Assembly: GCA_963932955.1 (NCBI GenBank)
Contig: CAWVRK010000016.1
Coordinates: forward strand, 1 to 44,315
Length of the DNA stretch: 44,315 bases
Direction of reading: 5' to 3'
DNA from: Flavicella sp963932955
GTDB taxonomy: Bacteria > Bacteroidota > Bacteroidia > Flavobacteriales > Flavobacteriaceae
Position 1 is the stretch's first letter. Each line of letters opens with the position of its first letter. The position numbers and the translations under genes were made by a program. A model generated the notes under the pieces. The model was not told the origin of the DNA, made no database searches, and was given only the letters and a program-made list of their open reading frames with translations. Positions 1 through 8,942 of this stretch are shown piece by piece.

Positions 1-225
1 AGGTAACCGACATGAAATTCATGTTTGATGAGGCAATCGCTTTTAACCAAGACATCGGAGGATGGGTTACCTCTTCGGTCACTGACATGTACAGTATGTT
101 TCGTAATGCAGAAGCTTTTAACCAAAACATCAGTGAATGGGATACCTCTTCGGTCACTGACATGTCCAGAATGTTTATTGATGCAAACGCTTTTAACCAA
201 GACATTGGGAGTTGGGATGTAACAA
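1..225 (+). repeat. 75-base tandem coding repeat (BspA units)
   Basis: The block GCTTTTAACCAA starts at bases 39, 114 and 189, giving an exact 75-base period that encodes 25-residue units. The copies are very similar at DNA level (for example CTCTTCGGTCACTGACATGT recurs around 70 and 145), which points to recent duplication or gene conversion and to a site prone to change in copy number. Confidence 0.8.
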
Positions 226-686
226 GTTTGACCGATGCGAATTTTATGTTTTTCAATATCACCCTCTCTTCCGAAAATTACGATGCCTTGCTCGCCGGAT
301 GGGCAGGCCAATCGCTTCAAACAGGAGTGACCTTTCACGGTGGAAACAGCGAGTATTGTGCCACCGATGAGCATCATGATGTGCTGACTCAAACATACGG
401 ATGGACCATTATAGATGGTGGCCCGTGTGCTATTCTAAACGTGACGGATGCAGCGTCTTTAAAACCAACAATTTTTCTCCAACCAAATCCTGCAAAAGAA
501 CAGTTTTACATCGAAGGATTGAAAGAGAAAACGCTTCTCCGTGGCTACGACCTTAGGGGCAGCCTCCTACTCGAAAGAGAATACACACCCGGTTCCCCTA
601 TCAACAGTTCAACATGGCCATCTGGGCTGTACACAGTACAACTCATAAATTCACAAGGAATCCAAACGAGGCGATTGGTCAAATAA
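1..686 (+). CDS. BspA-like repeat surface protein with T9SS type A sorting domain (3' part)
   Basis: The reading frame is open at the left edge (first whole codon at base 3), so only the C-terminal part of a larger protein is present. It begins with three 25-residue BspA-type (DUF285) leucine-rich-like repeats carrying the pattern VTDM-x-MF...AFNQDI-x-W. A short linker with two cysteines follows (around bases 355-430). The tail from about base 470 has the look of a T9SS type A sorting domain: it opens with PNPAKEQFYI and closes with GLYTVQL...RRLVK. Such proteins are exported by Sec, carried over the outer membrane by T9SS and attached to or released from the cell surface. The repeats suggest binding or adhesion, but no ligand can be named. 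A hairpin at 708-734 follows the stop. Confidence 0.85.
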   Translation, partial: VTDMKFMFDEAIAFNQDIGGWVTSSVTDMYSMFRNAEAFNQNISEWDTSSVTDMSRMFIDANAFNQDIGSWDVTSLTDANFMFFNITLSSENYDALLAGWAGQSLQTGVTFHGGNSEYCATDEHHDVLTQTYGWTIIDGGPCAILNVTDAASLKPTIFLQPNPAKEQFYIEGLKEKTLLRGYDLRGSLLLEREYTPGSPINSSTWPSGLYTVQLINSQGIQTRRLVK

Positions 687-707
687 CTTTTATTCCGTTT
701 GGAAAAG

Positions 708-734
708 GGCTCTCTGTTTTAAAAACAGGGAGCC
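708..734 (+). terminator. Hairpin after the BspA-like gene
   Basis: GGCTCTCTGTTTT pairs with AAAACAGGGAGCC across almost no loop. It lies 22 bases after the stop codon. No T-run follows, so it may be a factor-dependent terminator or a 3' stabiliser rather than a classical intrinsic terminator. Confidence 0.4.
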
Positions 735-908
735 TTCGCCTAAAAACAAAATTCCCCTAAACAGATTGCGTCGTTCAAACATCTTAACAAATGCCTTTCG
801 AAAGAGAGGTTTTAAAAGCAGTGGTGTGGATCCTAAAACCCTTTTGAAGGGTTGGCTAACACGGCGCGTAGTCCCTTCTAGTCCTTTTGCAGATATTAAC
901 GATAAAAA

Positions 909-940
909 ATTGTCTTTTCTTAATTGAAATACTATATTTG
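909..940 (+). promoter_or_regulatory. Bacteroidota-type promoter of secDF
   Basis: TATATTTG at 933-940 fits the -7 consensus TAnnTTTG, and ATTG at 909-912 sits 20 bases upstream as a -33 element. The secDF start codon is 22 bases downstream. Confidence 0.6.
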
Positions 941-962
941 CACGTTTATAAAATTTTAGAAA

Positions 963-3932
963 ATGCAAAACAAAGGACTTATAAAATTATTCGCAATTCT
1001 TTTTGGATTGGTGAGTTTATACCAACTTTCATTTACTTGGATTGCTGGTGGTGTAGAAAATGACGCAAAAGAGTACGCACTCGCAAATGCAGAAGAAAAT
1101 GACGGCCGTGCCTTGGCAAAATTTGAAAGAAAGTACTTGGACTCCGTTGCGAATGTCGCTGTATTTGACAAGTTTGGCCTAAGCTTTAACTACAACGACA
1201 TCAAAGACAAAGAAATCAATCTTGGATTGGACTTAAAGGGAGGCATCAACGCAACCCTACAAGTATCGGTAAAAGACATCTTGGTTGGACTTTCCAACAA
1301 CTCTAAAAACGAAGCTTTCATCCAAGCACTTCAAGAAGCGAGTGCTGCTCAAAAAAACAGCACAGAACCCTATTTAGACTTGTTTTTCCAAGCTTTTGAA
1401 AAAACAAGCAACGGAACTTCCAAACTAAATGCTCCTGATATCTTTGGGAACAAATCGCTGCGAGAAAAAATCAATTTTCAAAAAACAGACGAAGAAACCA
1501 AACAAGCACTTCAAGAAGAAATCAGCAGTTCTATCAACACTGCTTTTGAGGTGTTGAGAAGTCGAATTGACAAATTTGGGGTCACACAACCCAACATTCA
1601 AAGAATTGGAAATTCCGGGAGAATTTTGATTGAATTGCCAGGAGCCAAAGACATCGAACGTGTCAAAAAACTCTTGCAATCCACTGCAGAACTTCAGTTT
1701 TGGGAAGTGTATACGAACCAAGAAGTTGCGCAATTTCTATATGCTGCAAATGCAACAGTTACAGAGCTTTTCAAAGAAGAAAATGTGACAGCTGCAGACT
1801 CCAAAGACGAAGCAGCAAGTGAAATCGAAGATTTGTTGGGCGAAGTACAAGACTCTACAGCGACGGCTCAGACAACCAGTTTGTTCAACGTTCTGTATCC
1901 GAGAATTCCAAGAAACCAAAATGAAATCAGCTCTATCATTGGCTCTGCATCGGTCATCGATACTGCCAAGGTAAATGCATATCTTTCCCTAGAAGAAGTA
2001 AAGGCTTTGCTTCCTGCAAATTTGAAACATGTCAAATTCTTATGGGATGCCAAGCCAATCAAAGACACAGAGGTCATCAACCTCTACGCCATCAAATCCA
2101 ACCGAAAAGACGAAGCACCGATTCAAGGCGACGTAATTATCAATGCCTCTCAAGAATACGACCAATTGGGTACGAGTCCTGAAGTAAGCATGACCATGAA
2201 CTCCAGAGGATCTAAATTATGGGCAAAAATGACTTCCGAAAATGTTGGGAATTTTGTTGCAGTGGTTTTGGACGACTATGTATATACGGCTCCGAGAGTG
2301 AACACAGCGATTACGGGAGGAAGAACTTCCATCTCTGGTAACTTCAGCGTGTTGGAAGCACAAGATTTGGCAAATGTATTGAAAGCCGGAAAATTGCCCG
2401 CTGCTGCTCACATCATCCAATCTGAAATTGTCGGACCTTCATTGGGGCAAGAAGCCATAGACAGCGGTATTGAATCCTTTGTCCTCGCCTTGATTTTGGT
2501 CTTAGTCTGGATGGTCTTTTACTACGGAAAAGCAGGGCTTTTTGCCAACGTGGCTTTGGTAGTAAACATCCTCTTTATTTTTGGAATCTTATCTGCCTTT
2601 GGCGCTGTATTGACCTTGCCTGGAATTGCGGGAATCGTATTGACCATCGGAATGTCGGTGGATGCCAACGTGCTGATCTTTGAACGCATCAAAGAAGAAC
2701 TGGCAAAAGGAAAAGCATTGAAAGAAGGCATCAGTGATGGTTTTAACAACGCCTTGTCTTCTATTTTAGATGCCAATGTCACTACCTTATTGACAGGATT
2801 TATCTTGTTTGTATTTGGAACAGGACCTGTAAAAGGATTTGCATCTACCTTGATGATTGGAATCGCCACTTCTTTATTTACAGCGATTTTTATCACACGT
2901 ATTTTGATCGATGCCTATTCTGGAAAAGGACAAACCTTGACCTTTAACACCGGGATAACCAAACAATGGTTTACAACCATCAACATTGACTTTTTGAAGA
3001 AGCGCAAAATGTCTTACGCCATTTCTGCTGTCATCCTTGCTCTTGGTATCGGTTCTTTGCTGACCAATGGCTTGAACTACGGTGTTGACTTTGTCGGCGG
3101 GCGTTCGTATGTTGTCCGTTTTGACCAAGTTGTCAATTCTACTGAAGTAGCAGAAAGCTTGAAAAAAGTATTTGAAAGTTCTCCCGAAGTAAAAACTTAT
3201 GGATCCAGCAACCAACTCAAAATTACGACCAAGTATAGAATTGACGAGGAAGGACAACAAGTAGACGAACAAGTACAAACGGCCTTGTTCGAAGGTGTCA
3301 AAGCCTTTTTACCCGAAGGAACTACATTGGACGATTTCAACGGTGGTTTTGACGGACAAAAAATCGGGGTATTCAACGCTATCAAAGTAGAACCTACCAT
3401 TGCAGATGATATCAAATCAGCTGCACAGTGGGCCATCATCGGATCGCTCTTGATTGTCTTTTTGTACATCTTAATCCGATTTAAAAAATGGCAGTACAGT
3501 TTGGGAGCTGTCATCGCAGTATTCCACGATGTATTGATCGTATTGTCTCTCTTTTCCATCGCGTACAAGGTGATGCCTTTTGACATGGAAATTGGACAAT
3601 CCTTTATCGCAGCTATCTTGACGGTGGTCGGATATTCCTTGAACGATACGGTGGTTATTTTTGACCGAATTCGAGAATTCACAAAATTGCACGAAAAATG
3701 GAAATACAGTGATGTAGTCAACAGCGCTTTGAGTAGTACTTTGGGAAGAACCATCAATACTTCTTTGACGACATTGATCGTATTGTTGGCCATCTTTATC
3801 TTCGGTGGAGATTCCATCCGTGGATTTATGTTCGCCTTGATTGTTGGGGTATTGGTAGGAACGTACTCTTCCCTATTCATCGCATCACCGATCATGTACG
3901 ACACTTCTGAAAAGTTGAAAGAAATCAAATAA
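963..3932 (+). CDS. secDF: Fused protein translocase subunit SecDF
   Basis: Inner-membrane RND-type helper of the SecYEG translocon that uses the proton gradient to pull exported proteins across. At 989 residues it is the SecD-SecF fusion usual in Bacteroidota. The SecD half has one N-terminal helix (about 9-29), the D1 motif LGLDLKGG near residue 87, a large periplasmic part, then a helix bundle from about 499 with the D4 motif SVDANVLIFERI near 560. The SecF half begins near 676, has GVDFVGGRSYVVRF near 706 and a second helix bundle from about 819 with GYSLNDTVVIFDRI near 890. The Asp of SVDAN and of SLNDT belong to the proton path in the family. It stands alone between a promoter at 909-940 and a hairpin at 3953-3987. 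Confidence 0.97.
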   Translation: MQNKGLIKLFAILFGLVSLYQLSFTWIAGGVENDAKEYALANAEENDGRALAKFERKYLDSVANVAVFDKFGLSFNYNDIKDKEINLGLDLKGGINATLQVSVKDILVGLSNNSKNEAFIQALQEASAAQKNSTEPYLDLFFQAFEKTSNGTSKLNAPDIFGNKSLREKINFQKTDEETKQALQEEISSSINTAFEVLRSRIDKFGVTQPNIQRIGNSGRILIELPGAKDIERVKKLLQSTAELQFWEVYTNQEVAQFLYAANATVTELFKEENVTAADSKDEAASEIEDLLGEVQDSTATAQTTSLFNVLYPRIPRNQNEISSIIGSASVIDTAKVNAYLSLEEVKALLPANLKHVKFLWDAKPIKDTEVINLYAIKSNRKDEAPIQGDVIINASQEYDQLGTSPEVSMTMNSRGSKLWAKMTSENVGNFVAVVLDDYVYTAPRVNTAITGGRTSISGNFSVLEAQDLANVLKAGKLPAAAHIIQSEIVGPSLGQEAIDSGIESFVLALILVLVWMVFYYGKAGLFANVALVVNILFIFGILSAFGAVLTLPGIAGIVLTIGMSVDANVLIFERIKEELAKGKALKEGISDGFNNALSSILDANVTTLLTGFILFVFGTGPVKGFASTLMIGIATSLFTAIFITRILIDAYSGKGQTLTFNTGITKQWFTTINIDFLKKRKMSYAISAVILALGIGSLLTNGLNYGVDFVGGRSYVVRFDQVVNSTEVAESLKKVFESSPEVKTYGSSNQLKITTKYRIDEEGQQVDEQVQTALFEGVKAFLPEGTTLDDFNGGFDGQKIGVFNAIKVEPTIADDIKSAAQWAIIGSLLIVFLYILIRFKKWQYSLGAVIAVFHDVLIVLSLFSIAYKVMPFDMEIGQSFIAAILTVVGYSLNDTVVIFDRIREFTKLHEKWKYSDVVNSALSSTLGRTINTSLTTLIVLLAIFIFGGDSIRGFMFALIVGVLVGTYSSLFIASPIMYDTSEKLKEIK

Positions 3933-3952
3933 TCACGTTCGACACGTGAAAG

Positions 3953-3987
3953 CAAACCGTCTTCAAAATCGCTTTGGGGACGGTTTT
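3953..3987 (+). terminator. Intrinsic terminator of secDF
   Basis: AAACCGTC at 3954-3961 pairs with GACGGTTT at 3979-3986, with an inner CAAA/TTTG pairing in the loop and a short T-rich stretch after. It lies 21 bases after the secDF stop. Confidence 0.6.
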
Positions 3988-4027
3988 GTATTCTGACTAA
4001 CAAGGCAGGATCCTAAGTTTCAAACAG

Positions 4028-4564
4028 ATGAAAACCGTAAAAATAAAAGACCGACAGTTCGAACTTTACATCGACAAAGAGCGCATTGCAATTGCCGTTC
4101 AAACACTTGCAAAAAAAATAAAAGAGGATTTGAAAAATGAAACTCCTTTATTTATCGGCATCTTAAATGGTTCGTTTATTTTTACAGGAGATTTGATGCG
4201 GGCTTATGGAGGTCCTTGTGAAGTTTCTTTTATCAAACTCGCCTCTTATGACAAAACGGCCTCTACGGGCAAGGTGCGTCAATTGCTTGGCGTCTACGAA
4301 GACCTTACAGATAGGACGGTGGTGGTCTTAGAGGACATCATTGACACGGGGGCAACACTCCAAAAGATCTATGACATCTTGGACGATGCGCCCTTGAAAA
4401 AATTAAAAATGGCAACGCTTTTTTTCAAACCCTCGGTTTTTAAAAAAGAATTGCACATCGACTATGTCGGCATGGAAATTCCCGATGAGTTTATTGTCGG
4501 ATACGGAATGGATTATGATGGACAGGGGAGAAACCTTCCCGAGATATACAAACTATCAAATTAA
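4028..4564 (+). CDS. hpt: Hypoxanthine phosphoribosyltransferase
   Basis: Purine-salvage enzyme joining hypoxanthine or guanine to PRPP, giving IMP or GMP in the cytoplasm. The 178-residue length is normal for the family. The PRPP-binding motif VVVLEDIIDTGATL lies at about residues 98-111, and the flexible-loop region contains LASYDKTASTGKV. The stop is 6 bases before the adenylate kinase start, so hpt and adk are surely cotranscribed. obgE follows 81 bases later. The hpt-adk-obgE order is common in Bacteroidota. No strong promoter is evident in the gap upstream. Confidence 0.95.
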   Translation: MKTVKIKDRQFELYIDKERIAIAVQTLAKKIKEDLKNETPLFIGILNGSFIFTGDLMRAYGGPCEVSFIKLASYDKTASTGKVRQLLGVYEDLTDRTVVVLEDIIDTGATLQKIYDILDDAPLKKLKMATLFFKPSVFKKELHIDYVGMEIPDEFIVGYGMDYDGQGRNLPEIYKLSN

Positions 4565-4570
4565 CACAAC

Positions 4571-5143
4571 ATGAAAAATATTGTATTGTTTGGCCCTCCG
4601 GGCGCTGGAAAAGGAACACAAGCAGAAATCCTCAAGGACAAATTCAACTTGGTACACATTTCTACAGGAGATGTCTTTCGATTTAATATCAAAAACAAAA
4701 CAGAATTGGGTCTTTTGGCAAAGTCTTATATCGACCAAGGGAGTTTAGTGCCCGATGCTGTGACCATCGACATGTTGGAAGCAGAAGTGGAAAAAAACCC
4801 AACTGCCAACGGGTTTATTTTTGACGGATTTCCAAGAACCGAATCACAGGCAGTTGCCTTGGACGTCTTTTTAGAAAAAAAAGAAGCGAGCATCAATGGA
4901 ATGATTGCTTTGGAGGTGGAAGAAGATGTGTTGGTGGAGCGCCTCTTAAAAAGAGGAGAGATCAGTGGCCGTTCAGACGACCAAGACGAGGCTAAAATCC
5001 GAAACCGCTTTCAGGAATACAATACAAAGACAGCGATTTTAAAAGACTATTTCTCCAAACAAAACAAATATTATGGCATCCACGGTGTGGGCTCTATAGC
5101 TGGCATTTCTGAAAAGATCAATGCCGTATTTGAGACCTTGTAA
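4571..5143 (+). CDS. adk: Adenylate kinase
   Basis: Converts ATP + AMP to two ADP and balances the adenylate pool. The P-loop GPPGAGKGT is at residues 8-16, the AMP-binding region includes ISTGDVFR near 34, and the FDGFPRT motif follows near 84. At 190 residues with the short lid (GRSDD around 137), it belongs to the form lacking the zinc-binding lid insertion. It is the middle gene of hpt-adk-obgE. Confidence 0.97.
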   Translation: MKNIVLFGPPGAGKGTQAEILKDKFNLVHISTGDVFRFNIKNKTELGLLAKSYIDQGSLVPDAVTIDMLEAEVEKNPTANGFIFDGFPRTESQAVALDVFLEKKEASINGMIALEVEEDVLVERLLKRGEISGRSDDQDEAKIRNRFQEYNTKTAILKDYFSKQNKYYGIHGVGSIAGISEKINAVFETL

Positions 5144-5224
5144 ACAAGGTTTTACAAAGACAGTTCTCCAAAAAAAAACGAAAGTTCTCCGATTGTAAAA
5201 GACGGTTTCAAAAGTAGAAATGAC

Positions 5225-6214
5225 ATGACAGAAGGAAACTTTATTGACTACATTAAAATATACGCAGCTTCTGGGAACGGAGGCGGTGGATCTACGCACC
5301 TTCACCGGGAAAAGTTCATCACCAAAGGAGGGCCTGACGGTGGAGATGGTGGCCGAGGAGGGCATGTCATCTTAAGAGGAGACAAGGGAATGTGGACTTT
5401 ACACCACCTTCGGTTTTTAAAACACTCTCGGGCAGAACCGGGAGGCTACGGAAGTAAAAGTAGAAGTACTGGAAAAGACGGAGCTGACAAATACCTAGAA
5501 GTCCCTTTAGGAACCATCGTCAGAGATGCTGAAACGCAAGAAATTATTTTTGAGATTACTTCGCATGGAGAAGAAAAAATTCTCGTAGAAGGCGGGAAAG
5601 GTGGTTTGGGCAACTGGCACTTTAAATCGTCTACTAACCAAACACCTCGTTATGCACAACCTGGAATGGATGGAGTAGATGGATGGTTTCAAATAGAATT
5701 GAAATTGCTTGCTGACGTCGGGTTGGTCGGATTTCCAAATGCAGGAAAATCTACTCTCCTTGGTGCTGTGACAGCTGCCAAGCCTAAAATTGCAGACTAT
5801 GCATTTACCACATTGAAACCCAACTTGGGCATTGTAGACTACCGAAATCACCAAAGTTTTGTGATGGCAGACATCCCGGGAATCATCGAAGGAGCATCTG
5901 AAGGAAAAGGATTGGGACACCGCTTTTTAAGACATATCGAACGAAATTCAGCCCTGCTTTTTTTAATCCCAGCAGATGCTGACGACATCCAAGAGGCTTA
6001 CCACATTCTACTAAACGAGCTGAAAAAACACAATCCCGAATTGCTAGACAAAGAAAGATTGTTAGCGATTACTAAATGTGATTTGTTGGACGAGGAACTA
6101 AAAGAAGAAATTCAAAAAGAACTGCCAAAGGGAATTGCGACGCTGTTTATTTCATCTATTGCCCAAATAGGTTTGATCGAACTAAAAGATGCCATTTGGA
6201 AACTTTTGAATTGA
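5225..6214 (+). CDS. obgE: Obg-family ribosome-assembly GTPase
   Basis: Essential GTPase acting on the large ribosomal subunit and in stress signalling. Residues 1 to about 158 form the glycine-rich Obg fold (GNGGGGSTHLHREK, then GGPDGGDGGRGGHV). The G domain follows with G1 GFPNAGKST near 168, G3 DIPGII, G4 TKCD and G5 SSIAQ. At 329 residues it lacks the C-terminal OCT domain found in some Gram-positive Obg proteins. It is the last gene of the hpt-adk-obgE cluster and converges on a lipoprotein gene 34 bases away. Confidence 0.97.
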   Translation: MTEGNFIDYIKIYAASGNGGGGSTHLHREKFITKGGPDGGDGGRGGHVILRGDKGMWTLHHLRFLKHSRAEPGGYGSKSRSTGKDGADKYLEVPLGTIVRDAETQEIIFEITSHGEEKILVEGGKGGLGNWHFKSSTNQTPRYAQPGMDGVDGWFQIELKLLADVGLVGFPNAGKSTLLGAVTAAKPKIADYAFTTLKPNLGIVDYRNHQSFVMADIPGIIEGASEGKGLGHRFLRHIERNSALLFLIPADADDIQEAYHILLNELKKHNPELLDKERLLAITKCDLLDEELKEEIQKELPKGIATLFISSIAQIGLIELKDAIWKLLN

Positions 6215-6248
6215 GCCTCACCTCAACAAAAATCATTAAATTTTTTGG

Positions 6249-6725
6249 TTAGTCCAAGTGAAGGAGAATTGGAATTTCGTGTACCGTAGCTACTGGAATA
6301 CCTCGTTTTATAGCGGGAAATACCACAGGCAAATTCGCAATACTTTGTCGCAATAAGCTGTCCAATACAGGAAGTTCCTTTTTGACCCTTTCTGAAGAAA
6401 CAATCGACAACAATTCTGAAGTGCCCGATGAATCGATTCGGAGACGTACTCGAACGGTCTCGGACAATGTGTCGGAAACTACAAAGGTGTGTGTACGTAA
6501 ATTCTCAGAAAGCTCCTGGTACAAACGATTCCGAAAACAGTTGTTTTGTTCTTCAGCATCCAAAAGATCTTTGCAAAAAGAAAATGCAGGCAAGGCGTCA
6601 ACTTGGTGGAAGTCGATGACCGTATCTAATTGACTTCTCAAATCTTCCTGCAACTTCTCTTTTAAAAAATCACAGGATACAGTGAGAAATGCCATCAAAA
6701 AAAAGATGAAATAGTTTACTTTCAT
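6249..6725 (-). CDS. Small lipoprotein of unknown function
   Basis: I do not recognise a family. The chosen start (ATG at 6725) gives a 158-residue protein beginning MKVNYFIFFLMAFLTVSC, a signal peptide with a lipobox-like end LTVSC. An in-frame ATG 15 bases upstream would only add MYFHN. The mature protein is charged and soluble-looking, with a leucine-rich amphipathic stretch in the middle and two further cysteines (near FCKDLL and NNCF) that could form a disulphide. It is monocistronic and convergent with obgE. Confidence 0.7.
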   Translation of the reverse strand: MKVNYFIFFLMAFLTVSCDFLKEKLQEDLRSQLDTVIDFHQVDALPAFSFCKDLLDAEEQNNCFRNRLYQELSENLRTHTFVVSDTLSETVRVRLRIDSSGTSELLSIVSSERVKKELPVLDSLLRQSIANLPVVFPAIKRGIPVATVHEIPILLHLD

Positions 6726-7120
6726 GTTGTGAAAATACAATATTTATTCGATTCTTAAAGAACTCTGAGAACCGCATCCTTTTTTGTAAAACACAACACT
6801 CATTGGAAGGAATGCAATTGTAAATTGAATGGGAAAATTAGCAAGGTCGACAACAGGAATAGAAACAATTTTTTTGCAAAACAAAAAAACTCAAAAGGTG
6901 CTAAAAACCATCCATGAGGTAAATTTTAATGGCACAAAACTGGATTTAAATGCGGCATGCCCGAACCCCTTGTCTGACAAATCATAATTACAAACAGCCA
7001 CCGCCTAAAACTCCTCCTAGAAAAAAGGAAGAAATGAGCATGTGTATCTCCGTATTTTAAAAGGTTCTCGTTTTTTTGTATCTTCAACAAAACTAACTGA
7101 ACCAACAAAAATAAAGAACC
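6726..7120. other. 395-base stretch without a confident gene
   Basis: This intergenic space lies between two divergently read genes, so it probably carries both promoters, but no clean TAnnTTTG element stands out. The best match is TATCTTCA near 7079, ahead of the gene at 7121. One short reading frame, 6829-6987 plus strand (52 codons, begins MGKLARSTTG, ends NPLSDKS), and another, 6950-7060 plus (36 codons, proline-rich QPPPKTPPRKK), are open. Neither has convincing codon use or a ribosome-binding site. Confidence 0.5.
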
Positions 7121-7561
7121 ATGGATCCAAAAAAAATCATTCTCTACAATGCTTTCAAAACCTATGTTTTAATTGTTATCTATTTTTTTGCCATGAAAAT
7201 ATTTGGTTTGGATGAGATTGTAGAACTCCGATCACTTAACTTTTTATTTGTAATCTGGGGAGTGAATGCCTCTATCAAAAAAATAATCCTTAACAATAAA
7301 AACAGCGATTACCTGTCCAATTTTGGACAGGGCATTGCCACGTCTTTAATCGCTGTTGGAATGACAGTCATTTCATTGATTGTTTATATTGGTTTTGTCG
7401 ACTCAAAACTCCTCCAACTCATGGAAAATTCTTTGGTCTGGGGAAATCAATTGAGCTTGGCGGAAGTAATTTTTGCCATCGCTGTTGAAGGGGCTGCATC
7501 TTCCGTTATTTGCTCTTTGATTGTGATGCAGTATTGGAAGAATTACAAGGAAAGAATATAG
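7121..7561 (+). CDS. Small four-helix membrane protein, unknown function
   Basis: A 146-residue protein with about four hydrophobic segments (near 11-25, 41-55, 69-92 and 112-135) separated by short charged loops. It ends in a basic tail (YWKNYKERI), which suggests a cytoplasmic C-terminus. No catalytic motif is visible; in size and layout it resembles uncharacterised flavobacterial membrane proteins of the DUF4199 kind, but I cannot confirm that. It is monocistronic and faces the LacI regulator tail to tail. Confidence 0.65.
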   Translation: MDPKKIILYNAFKTYVLIVIYFFAMKIFGLDEIVELRSLNFLFVIWGVNASIKKIILNNKNSDYLSNFGQGIATSLIAVGMTVISLIVYIGFVDSKLLQLMENSLVWGNQLSLAEVIFAIAVEGAASSVICSLIVMQYWKNYKERI

Positions 7562-7705
7562 TTGTACGAAGGCGCCGTTTCTAATCTAAATCGTCAACAA
7601 GAATCATTTAAAAACCAACTCCCCTTTGTCGATTCGTTGTGAATTCGCTATTAAAAAGATTTTGTTTGTTGTTTTTACTAAAAAAGCAGCCTTAATTCCA
7701 AATAG

Positions 7706-8749
7706 CTATTTGGTCAATTTAAGATACGTTTTTGTGGAATTTCGCTCAACCAAGTCTGTCTGGATGACTTTGGTATTGCTACTTTGGTTTTCTATTTTGC
7801 TATCCAGTTTGTCGATCAGCAATTGTGCTGCCGTTTCTCCCATGATTTCACCGTGCTGACTCACCGTTGTCAGTTTGGGATTGGAGTGCCGGGAAAGAAT
7901 CCCATTGGAAAAACCGATGACTGAAAAATTCTCAGGTATTTTATAGCCTCTTTTGTGGGCTATTTTCATGGCCGCAATGGCCGCTTGTTCACTGGTCGAA
8001 ATAACACTGTCAATCTCAGGATTGTTTTCGAAAAGAGGCGTGATAAGTGCTTCGTATCTTTTGTAATTATTTTCTTGAATATTGAGAATCAAGGATTCTT
8101 TAACAGGGATTCCAGCTTGTTCCAAACCTTTCAAGTATCCAGTATAACGTTCTTTTCCAACACTTAAATTGCTAATCGTTGAGACAAAAGCGATTTTCGT
8201 ACATCCGGTATTGCTGAGGTGTTTTACCGTTTTAAAAGCCGCTTGAAAATCATCGGCGATGACCTTGTCACAATTCACATTTTTGGCAACTCGATCAAAC
8301 ATCACAATGGGAGTTCCTTGTTCTATAGAAGTGGTGAAATGAGAAAAGTCGTTTTTGATTTCAGTTTCTTCTGCCATCGAGACAATAAAACCATCAATAC
8401 TCCCATTGGACAAGGTTTCCATGGTCTCCACTTCTTTCTGATAGGATTCATTGGAAATACAGGTAATAACCTTATAGCCATTCAAATTGGCTGTTTTTTC
8501 AACGCCTTTAAAAACCTGGGCGAAGAAATAATTCAACATGTTGGGAATCATGATGCCAATTGTTTTGGTACGCCTGTTTTTAAGACTCAAAGCATTGAAG
8601 TTCGGCTTGTATTTTTTCTTCTTGGCGTATTTTTTTATTTTCTCTTTGGTTTTGTCACTGATCTCATAACTATCGTTCAAGGCTTTGGAAACCGTTGAAA
8701 TAGAAACGTCAAACTTGGCCGCAATGTCTTTGATCGTGATTTTTTTCAT
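7706..8749 (-). CDS. LacI-family transcriptional regulator
   Basis: 347 residues. The N-terminal helix-turn-helix (residues 3-24) reads TIKDIAAKFDVSISTVSKALN, followed by the hinge region, and a periplasmic-binding-protein-like effector domain from about residue 60 (KTIGIMIPN...). In Bacteroidota such regulators usually control sugar uptake or catabolism, but none of the adjacent genes is a transporter or glycosidase, so the target and ligand are unknown. A palindrome AAACGTTT at 8854-8861 lies upstream of its own promoter and could be an autoregulatory operator. Confidence 0.93.
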   Translation of the reverse strand: MKKITIKDIAAKFDVSISTVSKALNDSYEISDKTKEKIKKYAKKKKYKPNFNALSLKNRRTKTIGIMIPNMLNYFFAQVFKGVEKTANLNGYKVITCISNESYQKEVETMETLSNGSIDGFIVSMAEETEIKNDFSHFTTSIEQGTPIVMFDRVAKNVNCDKVIADDFQAAFKTVKHLSNTGCTKIAFVSTISNLSVGKERYTGYLKGLEQAGIPVKESLILNIQENNYKRYEALITPLFENNPEIDSVISTSEQAAIAAMKIAHKRGYKIPENFSVIGFSNGILSRHSNPKLTTVSQHGEIMGETAAQLLIDKLDSKIENQSSNTKVIQTDLVERNSTKTYLKLTK

Positions 8750-8777
8750 GAGAAAAAATTATGGGAAAACCCAACTA

Positions 8778-8785
8778 CAAAAATA
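8778..8785 (-). promoter_or_regulatory. -7 element of the LacI regulator gene
   Basis: Read on the minus strand this is TATTTTTG, a full match to TAnnTTTG, 29 bases before the start codon at 8749. No clear -33 element is seen at the right distance. Confidence 0.5.
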
Positions 8786-8853
8786 ACTTTATTTTACTTT
8801 TAAAATATTTCTTTTCAAACTCTTGCTAAGATACCACTAATAAAACGATTCCT

Positions 8854-8861
8854 AAACGTTT
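8854..8861. promoter_or_regulatory. Operator-like palindrome upstream of the LacI regulator
   Basis: AAACGTTT is a perfect palindrome with the central CG typical of LacI-family operators. A related half-site, AAAACGATT, lies just to its left at 8842-8850. Binding by the neighbouring regulator is an inference. Confidence 0.3.
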
Positions 8862-8891
8862 TTAAAACTCCATCTTCTGCTCGCTACTGAG

Positions 8892-8918
8892 AAAAAAAAG
8901 GATTTGGAAAAAGCCAAA
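8892..8918 (-). terminator. Possible terminator of the GT2 gene
   Basis: On the minus strand TTTGG pairs with CCAAA around a CTTTTT loop (8903-8918) and is followed within three bases by eight T residues. The stem is only 5 bp, so the call is weak. Confidence 0.35.
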
Positions 8919-8942
8919 CACAAACCGCCCCTTTCCAACAAC

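Noticed and set aside
690..968. Open frame of 92 codons on the minus strand after the BspA-like gene
   Set aside because: It has no recognisable domain, crosses the secDF promoter and the hairpin at 708-734, and looks like chance.
3197..4003. Long (268-codon) minus-strand frame opposite secDF
   Set aside because: It mirrors the codon pattern of secDF and contains no domain; it is a shadow frame.
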